Counted from the stretch's first letter, positions 16,807 to 26,188 are shown. The stretch is 33,792 nt of DNA from Planctomycetota bacterium (GCA_024277285.1 JAJRVM010000071.1:1-33792), one strand, 5' to 3'. Made by a program: numbers and translations. The notes: a model not told the origin generated them from the sequence alone.

Positions 16807-17370
16807 GTGGTGAACTACCAGCGTATAATCCGCAAGAAAGCAATTCGCGAAGCCGAGGGCTACCTCGACTTGGTGATGGGGTTTGCCGATCAGTGGCCAC
16901 TGGATCCCGATTTACGAACACGTTTGGCGCGGCGCGCACTCGGCGCCTTGGATCGGCTGAATGACACCTCGAGCAGGCAAGCGCACGTGCTCTATTTGAC
17001 CGGCCAAGCATATCGGGTCATGCACCAATACGAAGAGGCGGTGGCGCCACTGACCGATGCCGCCAAGCTCGACCCGGAAAACACCTCAATCTGGCTCGCT
17101 TTAGCTTGGTGCCACAAACGGACCGATCGCCTGGATCTGGCAATTGAAAGCCTCGAGAACGCTCTGGCCGCCGAATCGCATGAAGCGATTTTGCATTACA
17201 ACTTGGCTTGCTATTGGAGCTTGGCGGGCAATTTGAAAATCGCGCTGCAATACCTGGCTCAGTCTTTCAGCATTGACCCAGCCTATCGCGAGCTGGTCTT
17301 GGATGAACCCGATTTTGACCAGATTCGCGATCTCCCCGATTTCCAGTCGCTCATGGGCGCCACCGTCTGA
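16807..17370 (+). CDS. tetratricopeptide-repeat protein
   Basis: The product has 187 aa. Residues 58-92 (LYLTGQAYRVMHQYEEAVAP), 93-126 and 127-160 (LHYNLACYWSLAGNLKIALQ) form three TPR units, preceded by a helical N-terminal region. The C-terminus, ELVLDEPDFDQIRDLPDF, is typical of TPR proteins that end with a capping helix. A protein-protein adaptor role is expected; partners are unknown. GTG at 16807 is followed by another GTG at 16810; GAGGA 9 nt upstream favours the first. It is convergent with the 161-aa minus-strand gene, with a 39-bp gap. Confidence 0.82.
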   Translation: MVNYQRIIRKKAIREAEGYLDLVMGFADQWPLDPDLRTRLARRALGALDRLNDTSSRQAHVLYLTGQAYRVMHQYEEAVAPLTDAAKLDPENTSIWLALAWCHKRTDRLDLAIESLENALAAESHEAILHYNLACYWSLAGNLKIALQYLAQSFSIDPAYRELVLDEPDFDQIRDLPDFQSLMGATV

Positions 17371-17409
17371 ATCGGTACTCGGCAGCGTTACACCACTACG
17401 CCACACCAG

Positions 17410-17895
17410 CTACGATTTAGCCGCATAGAGCTCGGCATATTCGAGCACCCAGACGTCAATCAACTGGGCGAATTTCTCTAAATCGGCATCTTCAAGTTTC
17501 TCGAAGTAGCTCCGGTTGAAGACTTCTTTGTTGCGAATGGTGCCCTTGGCGGCGAGATCGAGCACGTGCAAGGAACTAGCCGGGCGGACCGTCAACTCAA
17601 GCCGGCTGTAGTCGTTGGCGTGCCGTTTGCCACGCGTCACGCGCACATCATCACGGCTGCACGCAGCACCCCAACCACGTTCGCCATAGATCGTCTCAAA
17701 ACGAAAACCCGGAAAGAAGCTGGGCAATTGGCGAACACATGTCTCGATCTGCTCGGACAACCGAAGCCGATAGGTCGAGTGCAATCGCTTCAGCTCTTCT
17801 GCCGAGAGCGCTTCCGCCTTGGCTTCGTTTCGCGCTAACTCACCTCTCCGCTTACCACGGTCAATGGCCTTTTGCAGGCGTTCTTGAAAACTCAT
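17410..17895 (-). CDS. conserved-looking 161-aa protein coupled to tex
   Basis: The product is highly charged, with an N-terminal helical region (FQERLQKAIDRGKRRGELARNEAKAEAL), a centre with FPGFRFETIYGERGWGAACSRDD and LELTVRP, and a C-terminal helical part (EVFNRSYFEKLEDADLEKFAQLIDVWVLEYAELY). No known domain is recognised. Its ATG overlaps the TGA of the upstream tex gene as ATGA (17892-17895), so it is very probably translationally coupled and might share a function with Tex. I infer an RNA- or translation-related role only from this coupling. Confidence 0.75.
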   Translation of the reverse strand: MSFQERLQKAIDRGKRRGELARNEAKAEALSAEELKRLHSTYRLRLSEQIETCVRQLPSFFPGFRFETIYGERGWGAACSRDDVRVTRGKRHANDYSRLELTVRPASSLHVLDLAAKGTIRNKEVFNRSYFEKLEDADLEKFAQLIDVWVLEYAELYAAKS

Positions 17896-20800
17896 GACTT
17901 GGACTGATTATCGTCGCTTTCTTTTTTATCGTAGAATTGCATCAAATCCGAGAACGATCGGAGCGGCTCCGTCCCCTCCTTCATTTTTTTCGTAATCGGG
18001 GTAACTACTTTGGGCTTGCGGGGCGGTCGGCTCTTGAAGGTCTTGTCACGCGACGGCCGCCCTTTCCCCTGGCCCCCGCCCTCTTGTACCTTCTTGCCTG
18101 CATACGGGCGTCTTCCTTGGGGTTTACGCAATCGCGGTTTGTCCGATCGGCGACGGGACTCCGCAGGCCGCTCAGTTCCCGGCTCGATCGCCGTAAGCGA
18201 AACACGCCGGCGCTGCTTGTCGATCTCAACCACCCACACCGCCAGCACGTCCCCTACTCCGACGACCTCATGAGGATCGCGCACAAAACGATCGGCCAAC
18301 CGACTGATGTGGACCAAGCCGCTGTCGGTCAACCCAATATCGACAAACGCTCCGAAATCAACCACATTCAGAACCGTTCCCGACAATCGCATCCCCGGCT
18401 CCAGGTCCTCCAGCTTGACAATACCACGACGAAACACGGGTGCCGGCAAATCTTCGCGTGGATCACGCCCAGGGCGCGCCAACGAATCCAAAACATCTCG
18501 CAACAAAATCGAGTTGACCGACCATTCGTTGGCCAGCTTTTCAATATCGAGCTTGTGCAGCTTATCATAGAGAATCTGTAACTGCTTCGCCGTCTCTTCG
18601 GCGCCTGTCTCCGACATCTCATCCGCAGCGGTCGTTTCGCTGCCAGCCCCTTCCACACCGCGTTGAGGTGCTGCCAACGGAGCGCCTTCCCGAGCCGTCT
18701 CGGCTTGGACGGCAGCTGTCTCAGCGACAGGTGTTTCAGCGACGGTGCTCTCGCCAGCATCCGCGTTGCCATCCAACGCACTCGACACCGTCTCTGCGCA
18801 AGCCGAAGCCACGCCGTGGACCGTCGCATCAAGCGGTTGCTCACCGGCGAGTGGTTCTACCGGCACCGTATCTTCCTGCTGCCCCGATACGGTCGATTCC
18901 GGTCCCGTCGATGCGTCAGGGGCGACCGTCGCGTCACGGGCAGTCGACGCATCTGTATCGACAGCCACCGACTCGCGACTGGCACCTTCTTGAGCAGGGA
19001 CGACCACCGGCTCAGCCACCTTCGGGTCGGCCGATGCATCAACCTCCGCTACCGCTCCGTCCCTACCCCCGACATCGGTTGCCACGCTTTCTGGGGGCAC
19101 GCTTTCTGGGGGCACGCTTTCTGGGGATACTGCGGCTGAGGATACGGGTTCAGTCGGTACCGGTTCAGGCACCTGCGTGTCAGCATCCAAATGCCCGAAG
19201 ATGGCCGGCTTGGCAACCGGCGGCTCGGCAACCGGTCCGGTGCGCAGGTCGGCTGGACTGCAGCCGGCCGTTTCGAGCACTTTACGCGCCAGCTCATAGC
19301 TCTCGGGATGAATCCAGGTCGCATCCAGCGGGTTGTCCCCATTGGCAATCTTCAAGAATCCTGCGGACTGCACAAAGGTGGCTTCACCGAACCCGGGCAC
19401 CTGCCTCAGCTGTTCCCGGTCGCGAAATGGCCCATTGCTTGCACGATATTCGCACAAACGCCGCGCCGTCAGTTGATTCATCCCGGAAACGTAACGCAGT
19501 AGTGCTGGGCTTGCCGTGTTGACGTCCACTCCAACATAATTCACACACGATTCCACGACCGCGTCGAGTGAATTCCGCAAATGCTTGGCCTTCACGTCGT
19601 GTTGATACATGCCAACACCAATGTTGGCCGGATTGATCTTCACCAATTCAGAAAGCGGGTCGAGTAGTCGGCGACCGATCGAGATAGCGCTGCGCAACAC
19701 CGCATCGTAGGTCGGCAATTCTTCACGCCCCAACGGACTCGTCGAGTAGACGCTCGCTCCAGCCTCGTTGACAATGACAAAAGCGACATCCTGATCCTTC
19801 AGATCGCTCCCCATGACATCGACCACCAACTGCTCGGTCTCTCGGCATGCGGCGCCGTTGCCAATCGCCACCACGGACAACTGGTGCTGTCGCACCAACT
19901 CCACTAACTTGGCTCGCCCCTTACGGATCCACTCTTCCTTGCCGATGACGTGAATAATCTCGTGCGCCAACACGTTGCCGAATTCATCGAGCGCGATCAG
20001 CTTGCAACCGCTGCGAAAACCAGGATCAATCGCCAGAACACGATGATGATACACCGGCGGTTGTAACAGCAGCTTACGCAGATTTCGAGCAAAGACCTCA
20101 ACGGCATGCGTTTCGGCTTTCTCGGTCATCTCGCGCCGCAACTCCCGCTCAAGACTCGGCAGCAACAAACGCACCAGCGCATCGCGAACGCAACCCTGGA
20201 GGAACTCGCGCTGAGGATGGTCTTCCGGGACGAGCAACGTGGCCGCTTCCGCCGCCATCGCTTCCATGTCTGCGTCTATCTTGACGCGCAAGATACGCGC
20301 TCGTTCACCGCGGTTGATTGCCAAAACACGATGGGGCGGAATCCGCGCAACCGATTCCTGAAAATCGTAATAGTCCTTGAAAGCCGCCTCCAGCCGCTGC
20401 CGCTTCTTCTCCTTCTTCGTCATCGACGATCCAGCGCCGCTCCGTTTCGATTTACCCGCCCCCTTTCGCGCCGACATCGATTGCTTGACCGACGGAATCA
20501 CCGCCGGACGATCGGCGGCCTCGCCCGTTACCGCTGGCTCCGACGTCCCCGCCTCTTGCTTCGCAGCCGTACTCGTTCCACCAACCGACCCACCAGAAAC
20601 ATGGGATTCGGGACCGTGCGATTCAGACGTCTCCGATTCAGACGTCTCCGAACCAGACGTCTCCGATTCAGACGTTGTCGATTCAGACGTTGTCGATTCC
20701 GCTGGCGCTGAAGTTGGCACTGAATTCGATGACGGGTCAACCACGGTGTCGCCATCGGCCGACAGGCTCGCCAAATTCTCGGAAGTGACTTCCGGCACCT

Positions 20801-21617
20801 GCGGTACATCCTGAGCGCGTGTTTCGGTCACGCTTTCCAGCGATGTTTGCTCGCCCGACGCGGCGGCAGCATCTTGGCCGGCTGCCGAGTCCGACACGAC
20901 GACCGGCAAATCGGGCGTCGGTGTGTCCGCTATAGCAGTGGCAACCGCATGCGTCGTCGACGTGGCGGCCGCGTTGGTCGTTACTTCGCCTAGTGCCAAC
21001 ACGCTCGTTTTCGGGCTCTCGGCACGGCTGCAAATCAACTTGCCGGTCCGCTGCAAGATTTTCCGCAGGCGTCCACGCACATCGGCTCGCTCACTGAAAA
21101 ACTCGGCGATGAGATGCTGAACTCCGAGCAACACATCGTCGACCGAACCGAGTTCCTTACCCGGATCAATCAGTGACTCAGCTCGTTGTTGAAGATCTGC
21201 CACGGCGGGATCTGCCGTGAGCACTTCACGTGCCAGCGGCTCCAGACCGCGCTGCCGCGCCGCTGTGGCCAGCGTTTGCTTTTTCGGCTTGTAGGGCAGA
21301 TATAGATCTTCCAACCGCTTCAACGATTTGGCATTCTTGATCAGATCAGCCAGTTCGGGCGTCAAGACCCCTTGCGACTGCACTGAGCGGAGGATCGTTT
21401 GTTTCCGTTCCGCCAGTCCTCGCAGCCTAACCACTCGCTCCTGAATACGCCGAACCTGCTCTTCGTCGAGCGCACCGGTCTGGTCCTTGCGAAAGCGTGT
21501 GATAAAGGGAACCGTATTTCCCTCATCCAGCAGCGTCACCGTTCTCTGCACGCTCTCTAACGGCAAATTCAACTCGCGCGCGGCGTGACCCAAATCGATC
21601 TCAATCGTCATGTCCAT
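17892..21617 (-). CDS. tex: Tex-family S1 RNA-binding protein with two large insertions
   Basis: The product has 1241 aa; a typical Tex has about 770. The Tex N-terminal domain spans 1-200 (NTVPFITRFRKDQTGALDEEQ, LKRLEDLYLPYKPKK). After an insertion at about 201-395 come the core (405-520, FKDYYDFQE, HRVLAINRGE), YqgF-like RNase H fold (526-, VLAIDPGFRSGCKL), GVGMYQHDVK, and helix-hairpin-helix units (690-760). A second insertion lies at about 795-1008, then an S1 domain (1075-1145, LSGTVLNVVDFGAFVDIGL) and a Lys/Arg-rich tail. Both insertions are low-complexity and acidic, rich in Ser, Thr, Glu, Val and Pro, and contain 15-nt tandem repeats. Tex binds nucleic acid and acts in transcription or RNA metabolism. 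No strong Shine-Dalgarno is seen at 21617; the second ATG (21611) is an alternative. Stop codon overlaps the next gene. Confidence 0.93.
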   Translation of the reverse strand: MDMTIEIDLGHAARELNLPLESVQRTVTLLDEGNTVPFITRFRKDQTGALDEEQVRRIQERVVRLRGLAERKQTILRSVQSQGVLTPELADLIKNAKSLKRLEDLYLPYKPKKQTLATAARQRGLEPLAREVLTADPAVADLQQRAESLIDPGKELGSVDDVLLGVQHLIAEFFSERADVRGRLRKILQRTGKLICSRAESPKTSVLALGEVTTNAAATSTTHAVATAIADTPTPDLPVVVSDSAAGQDAAAASGEQTSLESVTETRAQDVPQVPEVTSENLASLSADGDTVVDPSSNSVPTSAPAESTTSESTTSESETSGSETSESETSESHGPESHVSGGSVGGTSTAAKQEAGTSEPAVTGEAADRPAVIPSVKQSMSARKGAGKSKRSGAGSSMTKKEKKRQRLEAAFKDYYDFQESVARIPPHRVLAINRGERARILRVKIDADMEAMAAEAATLLVPEDHPQREFLQGCVRDALVRLLLPSLERELRREMTEKAETHAVEVFARNLRKLLLQPPVYHHRVLAIDPGFRSGCKLIALDEFGNVLAHEIIHVIGKEEWIRKGRAKLVELVRQHQLSVVAIGNGAACRETEQLVVDVMGSDLKDQDVAFVIVNEAGASVYSTSPLGREELPTYDAVLRSAISIGRRLLDPLSELVKINPANIGVGMYQHDVKAKHLRNSLDAVVESCVNYVGVDVNTASPALLRYVSGMNQLTARRLCEYRASNGPFRDREQLRQVPGFGEATFVQSAGFLKIANGDNPLDATWIHPESYELARKVLETAGCSPADLRTGPVAEPPVAKPAIFGHLDADTQVPEPVPTEPVSSAAVSPESVPPESVPPESVATDVGGRDGAVAEVDASADPKVAEPVVVPAQEGASRESVAVDTDASTARDATVAPDASTGPESTVSGQQEDTVPVEPLAGEQPLDATVHGVASACAETVSSALDGNADAGESTVAETPVAETAAVQAETAREGAPLAAPQRGVEGAGSETTAADEMSETGAEETAKQLQILYDKLHKLDIEKLANEWSVNSILLRDVLDSLARPGRDPREDLPAPVFRRGIVKLEDLEPGMRLSGTVLNVVDFGAFVDIGLTDSGLVHISRLADRFVRDPHEVVGVGDVLAVWVVEIDKQRRRVSLTAIEPGTERPAESRRRSDKPRLRKPQGRRPYAGKKVQEGGGQGKGRPSRDKTFKSRPPRKPKVVTPITKKMKEGTEPLRSFSDLMQFYDKKESDDNQSKS
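19084..19128 (-). repeat. tex: three 15-nt tandem repeats in the second tex insertion
   Basis: The unit ACGCTTTCTGGGGGC (plus strand) occurs three times, the last with two changes. The coding strand gives repeated PESVP/SVPPE units near residues 831-846 of Tex. Confidence 0.9.
20620..20699 (-). repeat. tex: five 15-nt tandem repeats in the first tex insertion
   Basis: The unit GATTCAGACGTCTCC (plus strand) occurs five times with small changes, plus a partial sixth. It encodes TSES/SETSE units near residues 307-333. In-frame 15-nt units point to slippage-driven growth of the insertion. Confidence 0.9.
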
Positions 21618-22308
21618 TGTGGACCCGTTATTCTTGCGTGAAAGATGCGCGTGCCGCGCACGTGCAAAGTACCGAAATTTGAAGCACGAAATCCCAAAGC
21701 GGCTGGGCCACGATCGACAATCAACTAGGATTTCGCACGCAGGCCGTGCAGCAACTCGAGCCTTTCAGAAAGAGGCCACCCGTTGGGCCAACACCCTATT
21801 GGTCTGGGCAGCAATGGCCAAGCTAGTGCTACCCTTTCGCAATACGGTGACGAGCCACGAGTCACTGGAATCCATATGGCGGCAATACCCGTCCCCGCCC
21901 CAGACCTCTAACTTACGACGCAACTGCTGCAAAGATACATGGTTCGCAATCTAGCGCTTGCTATGTGGGTTGTCAAGGATCATGCAGTACCGATCTGTCG
22001 GCGCAGCCGTGGTGCGTCCGGCATGAACACCGCCTGCGTGCCACCCCGGTCGAACCAACGGCACTACCCGGGGGGGGCGATCGCAGACAATCGATCGTGC
22101 CGAGTGACGCCAAAGCTCACCCGCGAGCTGGCCGGGGCAATCCTGGAAAGCGAGGCAGCAGCGGCAGCCAGGGTCGACCCCTACAACCTGAAATCCGACT
22201 GAAAACCGGAATTTCCCGCAAAAAAGAGCGAACCCGCGGCACCGATCCATCCGATACTGAAGAACGCGTGGACCGTGCGCTTTGTTTGACCAAGTAAAGG
22301 AATACTAC
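21618..22308. other. intergenic region, no gene seen
   Basis: Divergent spacer between tex and the 80-aa protein. No coding frame with family motifs, no terminator and no dispersed repeat was recognised. It should hold the promoters of both flanking genes. Confidence 0.45.
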
Positions 22309-22551
22309 ATGGTACATCCCCAGCTTCGCATCTACTTTGGGCCCGACCAGGAACCGGGGGCAGTCGCCACAGCAACGCCGGGCCCCGACTCCGTGACAGT
22401 ACCTCTGGGAGAAGTCTTCAATTGGCTCAATGATGCGGTCAAGAACGGCAAGACCTGGCTCCGCGATTTCGAGGACGACGAGGTAACGATTTCGACTGAT
22501 TTGTATGAGGTCATTCTCGCATACCAACATTATCGAAGACCAACCGCCTAG
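22309..22551 (+). CDS. small conserved-looking protein, function unknown
   Basis: The product has 80 aa. MVHPQLRIYFGPDQEP, VTVPLGEVFNWLNDAVKNGK, WLRDFEDDEVTISTDLYEVILAY are well-formed protein segments with alternating strands and a helix, and codon use is like its neighbours. AAAGG lies nine bases before the ATG at 22309; the longer frame from 22282 is not needed. I recognise no named domain. The gene ends with an intrinsic terminator about 90 bp downstream and appears to be a single-gene unit. Confidence 0.75.
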   Translation: MVHPQLRIYFGPDQEPGAVATATPGPDSVTVPLGEVFNWLNDAVKNGKTWLRDFEDDEVTISTDLYEVILAYQHYRRPTA

Positions 22552-22637
22552 CAATCGACCGCGCCGCTTCGCAATTCACGTTCGCTTCGCGTTTCACCCT
22601 CGAACCGCCAGCTTTGAACGTCAGAGCCATTCGCAAC

Positions 22638-22661
22638 AACCCGGGTCTCCCCCGGGTTTTT
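22638..22661 (+). terminator. intrinsic terminator of the 80-aa protein gene
   Basis: AACCCGGG and CCCGGGTT pair as an 8-bp stem with a TCTCC loop, followed by a run of T residues and TCG. Confidence 0.85.
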
Positions 22662-22983
22662 CGTTGCGTCCCCCCTGGTACCGAGCGTCTCGTCGAGCCA
22701 CCAGCCGCACGAGGACCTCCCCGCGGACGACCTGCGGTCCCCGTTCGAGTGACCGGTGCTGGTGCGGTGGCAGCGTTATCTGCGCACGGCCGAACAGAGC
22801 GCGCCACTTCACATCGTTCACCACCGAGATCCGATCTGAGCGTGCCAGCGCCGCCTCGGAGGGCTAGCACAGCTCTTGCCCGTGGTGTAAACCACCCCAT
22901 GGCATGCTTCTATGGCGACAAGGCCCGGCCAGTCAGACCACAAGAGGTTCCTGGAACCTTTTTTTCAATCAGGGAGAATCTGC
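22662..22983. other. intergenic region, no gene seen
   Basis: GC-rich leader region of the LOG-family gene. Overlapping open frames on both strands have no motif. The Shine-Dalgarno AGGGAGA lies near 22970-22977. Confidence 0.4.
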
Positions 22984-24042
22984 GTGAACGACCAAGAGCG
23001 GCGAGCAGCAGCCAAGCCCGCCAACGATGGAGCCGACGGCGGTTCTCGCGTGCCTCCAGATCAGGCACCGAAACGACCACACCGTCGCCATAACGACGAT
23101 TTGATCCAGCGCATCAAAGACTCGGCGGACGAACTGGCCAGTGACGGGCCGGCGCGCGGCGACTTGAAGATATTGAGCCGTGCCTTGCGTGAACTTCGGC
23201 ACGCCTTCCGTATCTTCTCGCCTTATCGGCGGTATCGCAAAGTAACCGTATTCGGCTCGGCGCGCACCGAACCCGATGCACCGGCATATCAACAGGCGGT
23301 CAAACTCGGTCGCGCCATGGCCCAACGTAACTGGTTGATCGTCACGGGAGCTGCGCGCGGCATCATGGAGGCGGGGCACGTGGGAGCGGGCAGGTCACAT
23401 TCCATGGGGCTCAACATCCTGCTGCCATTTGAACAGGAAGCGAATCCGATCATCGCCGGCGACCACAAACTGGTGCACATGAAGTACTTCTTCACGCGCA
23501 AACTGATGTTCGTCAAGGAGTGTGATGCGGTGGTCTGCCTGCCCGGCGGCTTTGGCACGCTGGATGAAGCACTCGAAGTGTTGACGTTGTTGCAGACGGG
23601 CAAACGCGACATGGTCCCCGTGGTATTGCTCGACGCGCCCGGCGGCAGTTTCTGGGCGGAATTCCACACGTTTATTCAGAACCAGCTGATGAACGGAAAA
23701 ATGATCTCGGAAGACGACCTAGGCCTGTATCGAGTCACCGACGACTACCAGCAGGCGGTCGATGAAATCGCTCAATTCTATCGTGTCTATCACAGCATGA
23801 GGTACGTACGCGACCAACTTGTGCTGCGGCTCCAGCAAGAACTCTCCAAGCCACTGCTCGACGACCTCAACCGGAGCTTCACGGACATCCTGGTCGACGG
23901 CCAGCTTGCGTTATCGCAACCGTTGCCTGAAGAACGGGACGAACCCGACCTGCAGGAGTTGCCACGTCTGGTCCTGCATTTCAACCGCCGTAGTCTGGGA
24001 CGGCTACGGCAGTTAATCGACCACATCAACCGCGAAGCCTGA
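22984..24042 (+). CDS. LOG-family protein (Rossmann fold, lysine decarboxylase-like)
   Basis: The product has 352 aa. An N-terminal basic, disordered region (1-40) is followed by a Rossmann-fold domain: VTVFGSART (87-95), WLIVTGAARGIMEAGHVGAG (117-136), and the signature PGGFGTLDEALE (187-198). LOG proteins cleave nucleotide 5'-monophosphates, typically cytokinin riboside phosphates; the signature glycines and Glu are present, and the exact substrate is unknown. The C-terminal 100 residues are helical and longer than in small LOG proteins. The GTG at 22984 has AGGGAGA upstream and was preferred to the ATG at 22912. The gene is convergent with hemDE with only a 4-bp gap. Confidence 0.85.
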   Translation: MNDQERRAAAKPANDGADGGSRVPPDQAPKRPHRRHNDDLIQRIKDSADELASDGPARGDLKILSRALRELRHAFRIFSPYRRYRKVTVFGSARTEPDAPAYQQAVKLGRAMAQRNWLIVTGAARGIMEAGHVGAGRSHSMGLNILLPFEQEANPIIAGDHKLVHMKYFFTRKLMFVKECDAVVCLPGGFGTLDEALEVLTLLQTGKRDMVPVVLLDAPGGSFWAEFHTFIQNQLMNGKMISEDDLGLYRVTDDYQQAVDEIAQFYRVYHSMRYVRDQLVLRLQQELSKPLLDDLNRSFTDILVDGQLALSQPLPEERDEPDLQELPRLVLHFNRRSLGRLRQLIDHINREA

Positions 24043-24046
24043 TCGC

Positions 24047-25969
24047 TTAACGGGCGCTGAGTTCATGAACGGCGTCCACCAATGCGATCGCATTGTCGAC
24101 GGGCGTCTGTTGCAGCACACCGTGGCCCAGGTTGAAGATATGCCCAGGACGGCCGGCCGCCATATCAAGCAGTCGCTTGACACCTTGCCGGAGCTGCTCT
24201 CGATCCGCCAACAAGAGGCACGGGTCCAAGTTGCCCTGAATGGCTCGATCGGCACCAATGGCCTGCCAGGCATCGTCCAAGCGCATGCGCCAGTCAACTC
24301 CGACGACCGCGCTGCCTCCTTCGGCCAACAGCGGGTTAAGAACCGGGTTGCCGGTGGCAAAATTAATTAAGGGTACGCCGGGCGCAATATTGGCAATGAT
24401 CTGCTGTACATACGGCAAGACGTATTGCCGGTAGTCGTCGACACTCAGGCACCCCACCCACGAATCAAACAACTGGACCGCCTGCGCACCGGCCGCAATC
24501 TGGGCATTCAGATAGCGAGTAACGGCACGTGAAAACCGTTCCATCAACGCTTGCCACGCACCCGGATCACGGTACATCAACGTCTTGGTATGCAGGAAAT
24601 TGCGACTGCTGCCCCCTTCGATCGTATAGCTTGCCAGCGTAAAGGGCGCACCGGAGAAACCGATCAACGGCAGATGAGCGGGCAGGTCGCGGCGGGTCTG
24701 ACGCACTGTTTCGGTAACGAAATCGAGCGAATCGATGCTTTCCAATTCCGCCACTCGGTCAACATCCGCAGCTTCTCGAACCGGATTATGAATGACCGGA
24801 CCGCCGCCGCCGAACTCCAATTCAAGTCCCATCGGTTCGAGAATCGGGAGCAGATCGGAGAATATGATAGCGGCATCCACACCGAGTCGCTCGACTGCCG
24901 TACACATGACTTCGCTGCAAAGCGCCGGGTTCTTGCACAATTCGAGAAACGACACTTTGGCGCGGACCTCACGATACTCGGCCATATACCGCCCCGCTTG
25001 GCGCATCAGCCAGACGGGCGTCACATCGACCGGCTCTCGGCGACAAGCGCGCATGAAGGGGCTGTTGTACCATGGAGCCTGCGTGTCGATTGGGGATGAC
25101 ATAGTAACCTCCGTTTGTGCCACGACGCGTCGTTTGCGCCGGTGCAAGTTATGGGCAAGCAGCGCGACATGCCGAACGAAGTGGCCCATGCGCGGCATTT
25201 CTGGTTCAATATCGACTGGTATCGCATGCCCGCGCAATATCGCGCTGGTCGTCGGTCCAATCGACGCCACTACCACCTGGCGCAGCGACTGCAGTACGGG
25301 TCCTTCAAGGTCCAGCTTCCGCGCCGCGACCAACAGATGCGTAACCTGGATGGCTGAGGTGAACATCACGACATCCAACCGGCCGGCGACGAGACGTCGC
25401 ACATTTTCTTCCAGCAACCGAGTATCTTCTGGCAAATCCCAGCGGTAAACCGGAACCGACAACACGTGTGCACCGCGCACTTCGAGGCCCGCAATCAAGC
25501 TGGCGTTCGAGGCACCATATTCCTGCACGGCAACCACCTGATTGTCAACCGGCACACCTTGGTCAATCGTCGTCAGAATCTCCCGCCAAGTACTCGGCCT
25601 TTCGACGAGATGAGTTGGCTGCAGTCCCGCCTCACGCATGGCAAACGCCACCTTAAGGCCACGGGCAAGGGTCACCACATCGGTCAGCGTATCAAGATAG
25701 CGTTGCCGTGGGACATGACGTTGGGCGATCGCCAACAAATGCTCAAACCCGACCCCCGTCAGAAAGACGACGACGCCAACTTCGCCCACCAGCAAGCGAT
25801 GCACGAATTCGCGCGCGACTCCGTCCTGCTCTAACGTCACCTCCCGCACCGAGGGACTGACTCGAGCCACACCGCCAAACCGCGCGATAAGACGCGCGAT
25901 CTCCGTCGCGCGCCGACTCTCGAAAGCAGCTACATCCAGCCCCTGTAACGATGGTGAAGATTCATTCAT
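24047..25969 (-). CDS. hemDE: fused uroporphyrinogen-III synthase / uroporphyrinogen decarboxylase
   Basis: The continuous frame gives 640 aa from ATG 25969; earlier in-frame starts (25981, 25999) are possible and none has a clear Shine-Dalgarno. The N-terminal 280 residues resemble HemD: FESRRATEIARLI, VVVFLTGVGFEHLL, VVMFTSAIQVTHLL and VVASIGPTTSAIL. The C-terminal part is a complete HemE of about 350 aa: VWLMRQAGRYMAEYRE, IIFSDLLPILEPMG, GFSGAPFTLASYTIEGG, QLFDSWVG, IQGNLDP and FNLGHGVLQQTPVDN. The protein would convert hydroxymethylbilane to uroporphyrinogen III, then to coproporphyrinogen III, in haem synthesis. A GGAGG lies five bases before the internal ATG at 25102 where HemE begins, so a separate HemE may also be made. 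Confidence 0.9.
   Translation of the reverse strand: MNESSPSLQGLDVAAFESRRATEIARLIARFGGVARVSPSVREVTLEQDGVAREFVHRLLVGEVGVVVFLTGVGFEHLLAIAQRHVPRQRYLDTLTDVVTLARGLKVAFAMREAGLQPTHLVERPSTWREILTTIDQGVPVDNQVVAVQEYGASNASLIAGLEVRGAHVLSVPVYRWDLPEDTRLLEENVRRLVAGRLDVVMFTSAIQVTHLLVAARKLDLEGPVLQSLRQVVVASIGPTTSAILRGHAIPVDIEPEMPRMGHFVRHVALLAHNLHRRKRRVVAQTEVTMSSPIDTQAPWYNSPFMRACRREPVDVTPVWLMRQAGRYMAEYREVRAKVSFLELCKNPALCSEVMCTAVERLGVDAAIIFSDLLPILEPMGLELEFGGGGPVIHNPVREAADVDRVAELESIDSLDFVTETVRQTRRDLPAHLPLIGFSGAPFTLASYTIEGGSSRNFLHTKTLMYRDPGAWQALMERFSRAVTRYLNAQIAAGAQAVQLFDSWVGCLSVDDYRQYVLPYVQQIIANIAPGVPLINFATGNPVLNPLLAEGGSAVVGVDWRMRLDDAWQAIGADRAIQGNLDPCLLLADREQLRQGVKRLLDMAAGRPGHIFNLGHGVLQQTPVDNAIALVDAVHELSAR
25108..25112 (-). 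promoter_or_regulatory. internal Shine-Dalgarno in front of the HemE part
   Basis: Reading on the minus strand, ACGGAGGTTACTATG places GGAGG five bases upstream of the ATG (25102-25100) that begins MSSPIDTQAPWY, the natural N-terminus of uroporphyrinogen decarboxylase. Confidence 0.75.
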
Positions 25970-26123
25970 ACGCGTCATCATAGCGTGACGATCCGCCACA
26001 ACCAAGGTTCAGCCAGCCAAATTAGCTCCGCCAGCGACGCGGCACAAATAGATTCGCCTCAAGTAAGACAACCGCCGTCACCCGACCCGCGTTGCCGCCC
26101 GGGCAACCGTGCCCAAGAAACAC

Positions 26124-26158
26124 AAAACGGCCCGCCCGAATCGTTTTCGGGCGGGCCG
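26124..26158 (-). terminator. intrinsic terminator of the cysteine-rich protein gene
   Basis: CGGCCCGCCCGAA (26128-26140) and its exact complement (26146-26158) form a 13-bp stem with a 5-nt loop. On the minus strand it is followed by TTTTGTGTTT and lies about 30 bp after the stop codon. Confidence 0.85.
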
Positions 26159-26188
26159 CTTGTCATCGTCGCCTTCTAACCGGCCAAC

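Noticed and set aside
22621..22824. 67-codon minus-strand frame in the LOG gene leader
   Set aside because: It overlaps the terminator of the upstream gene and other open frames, and has no Shine-Dalgarno or family motif.
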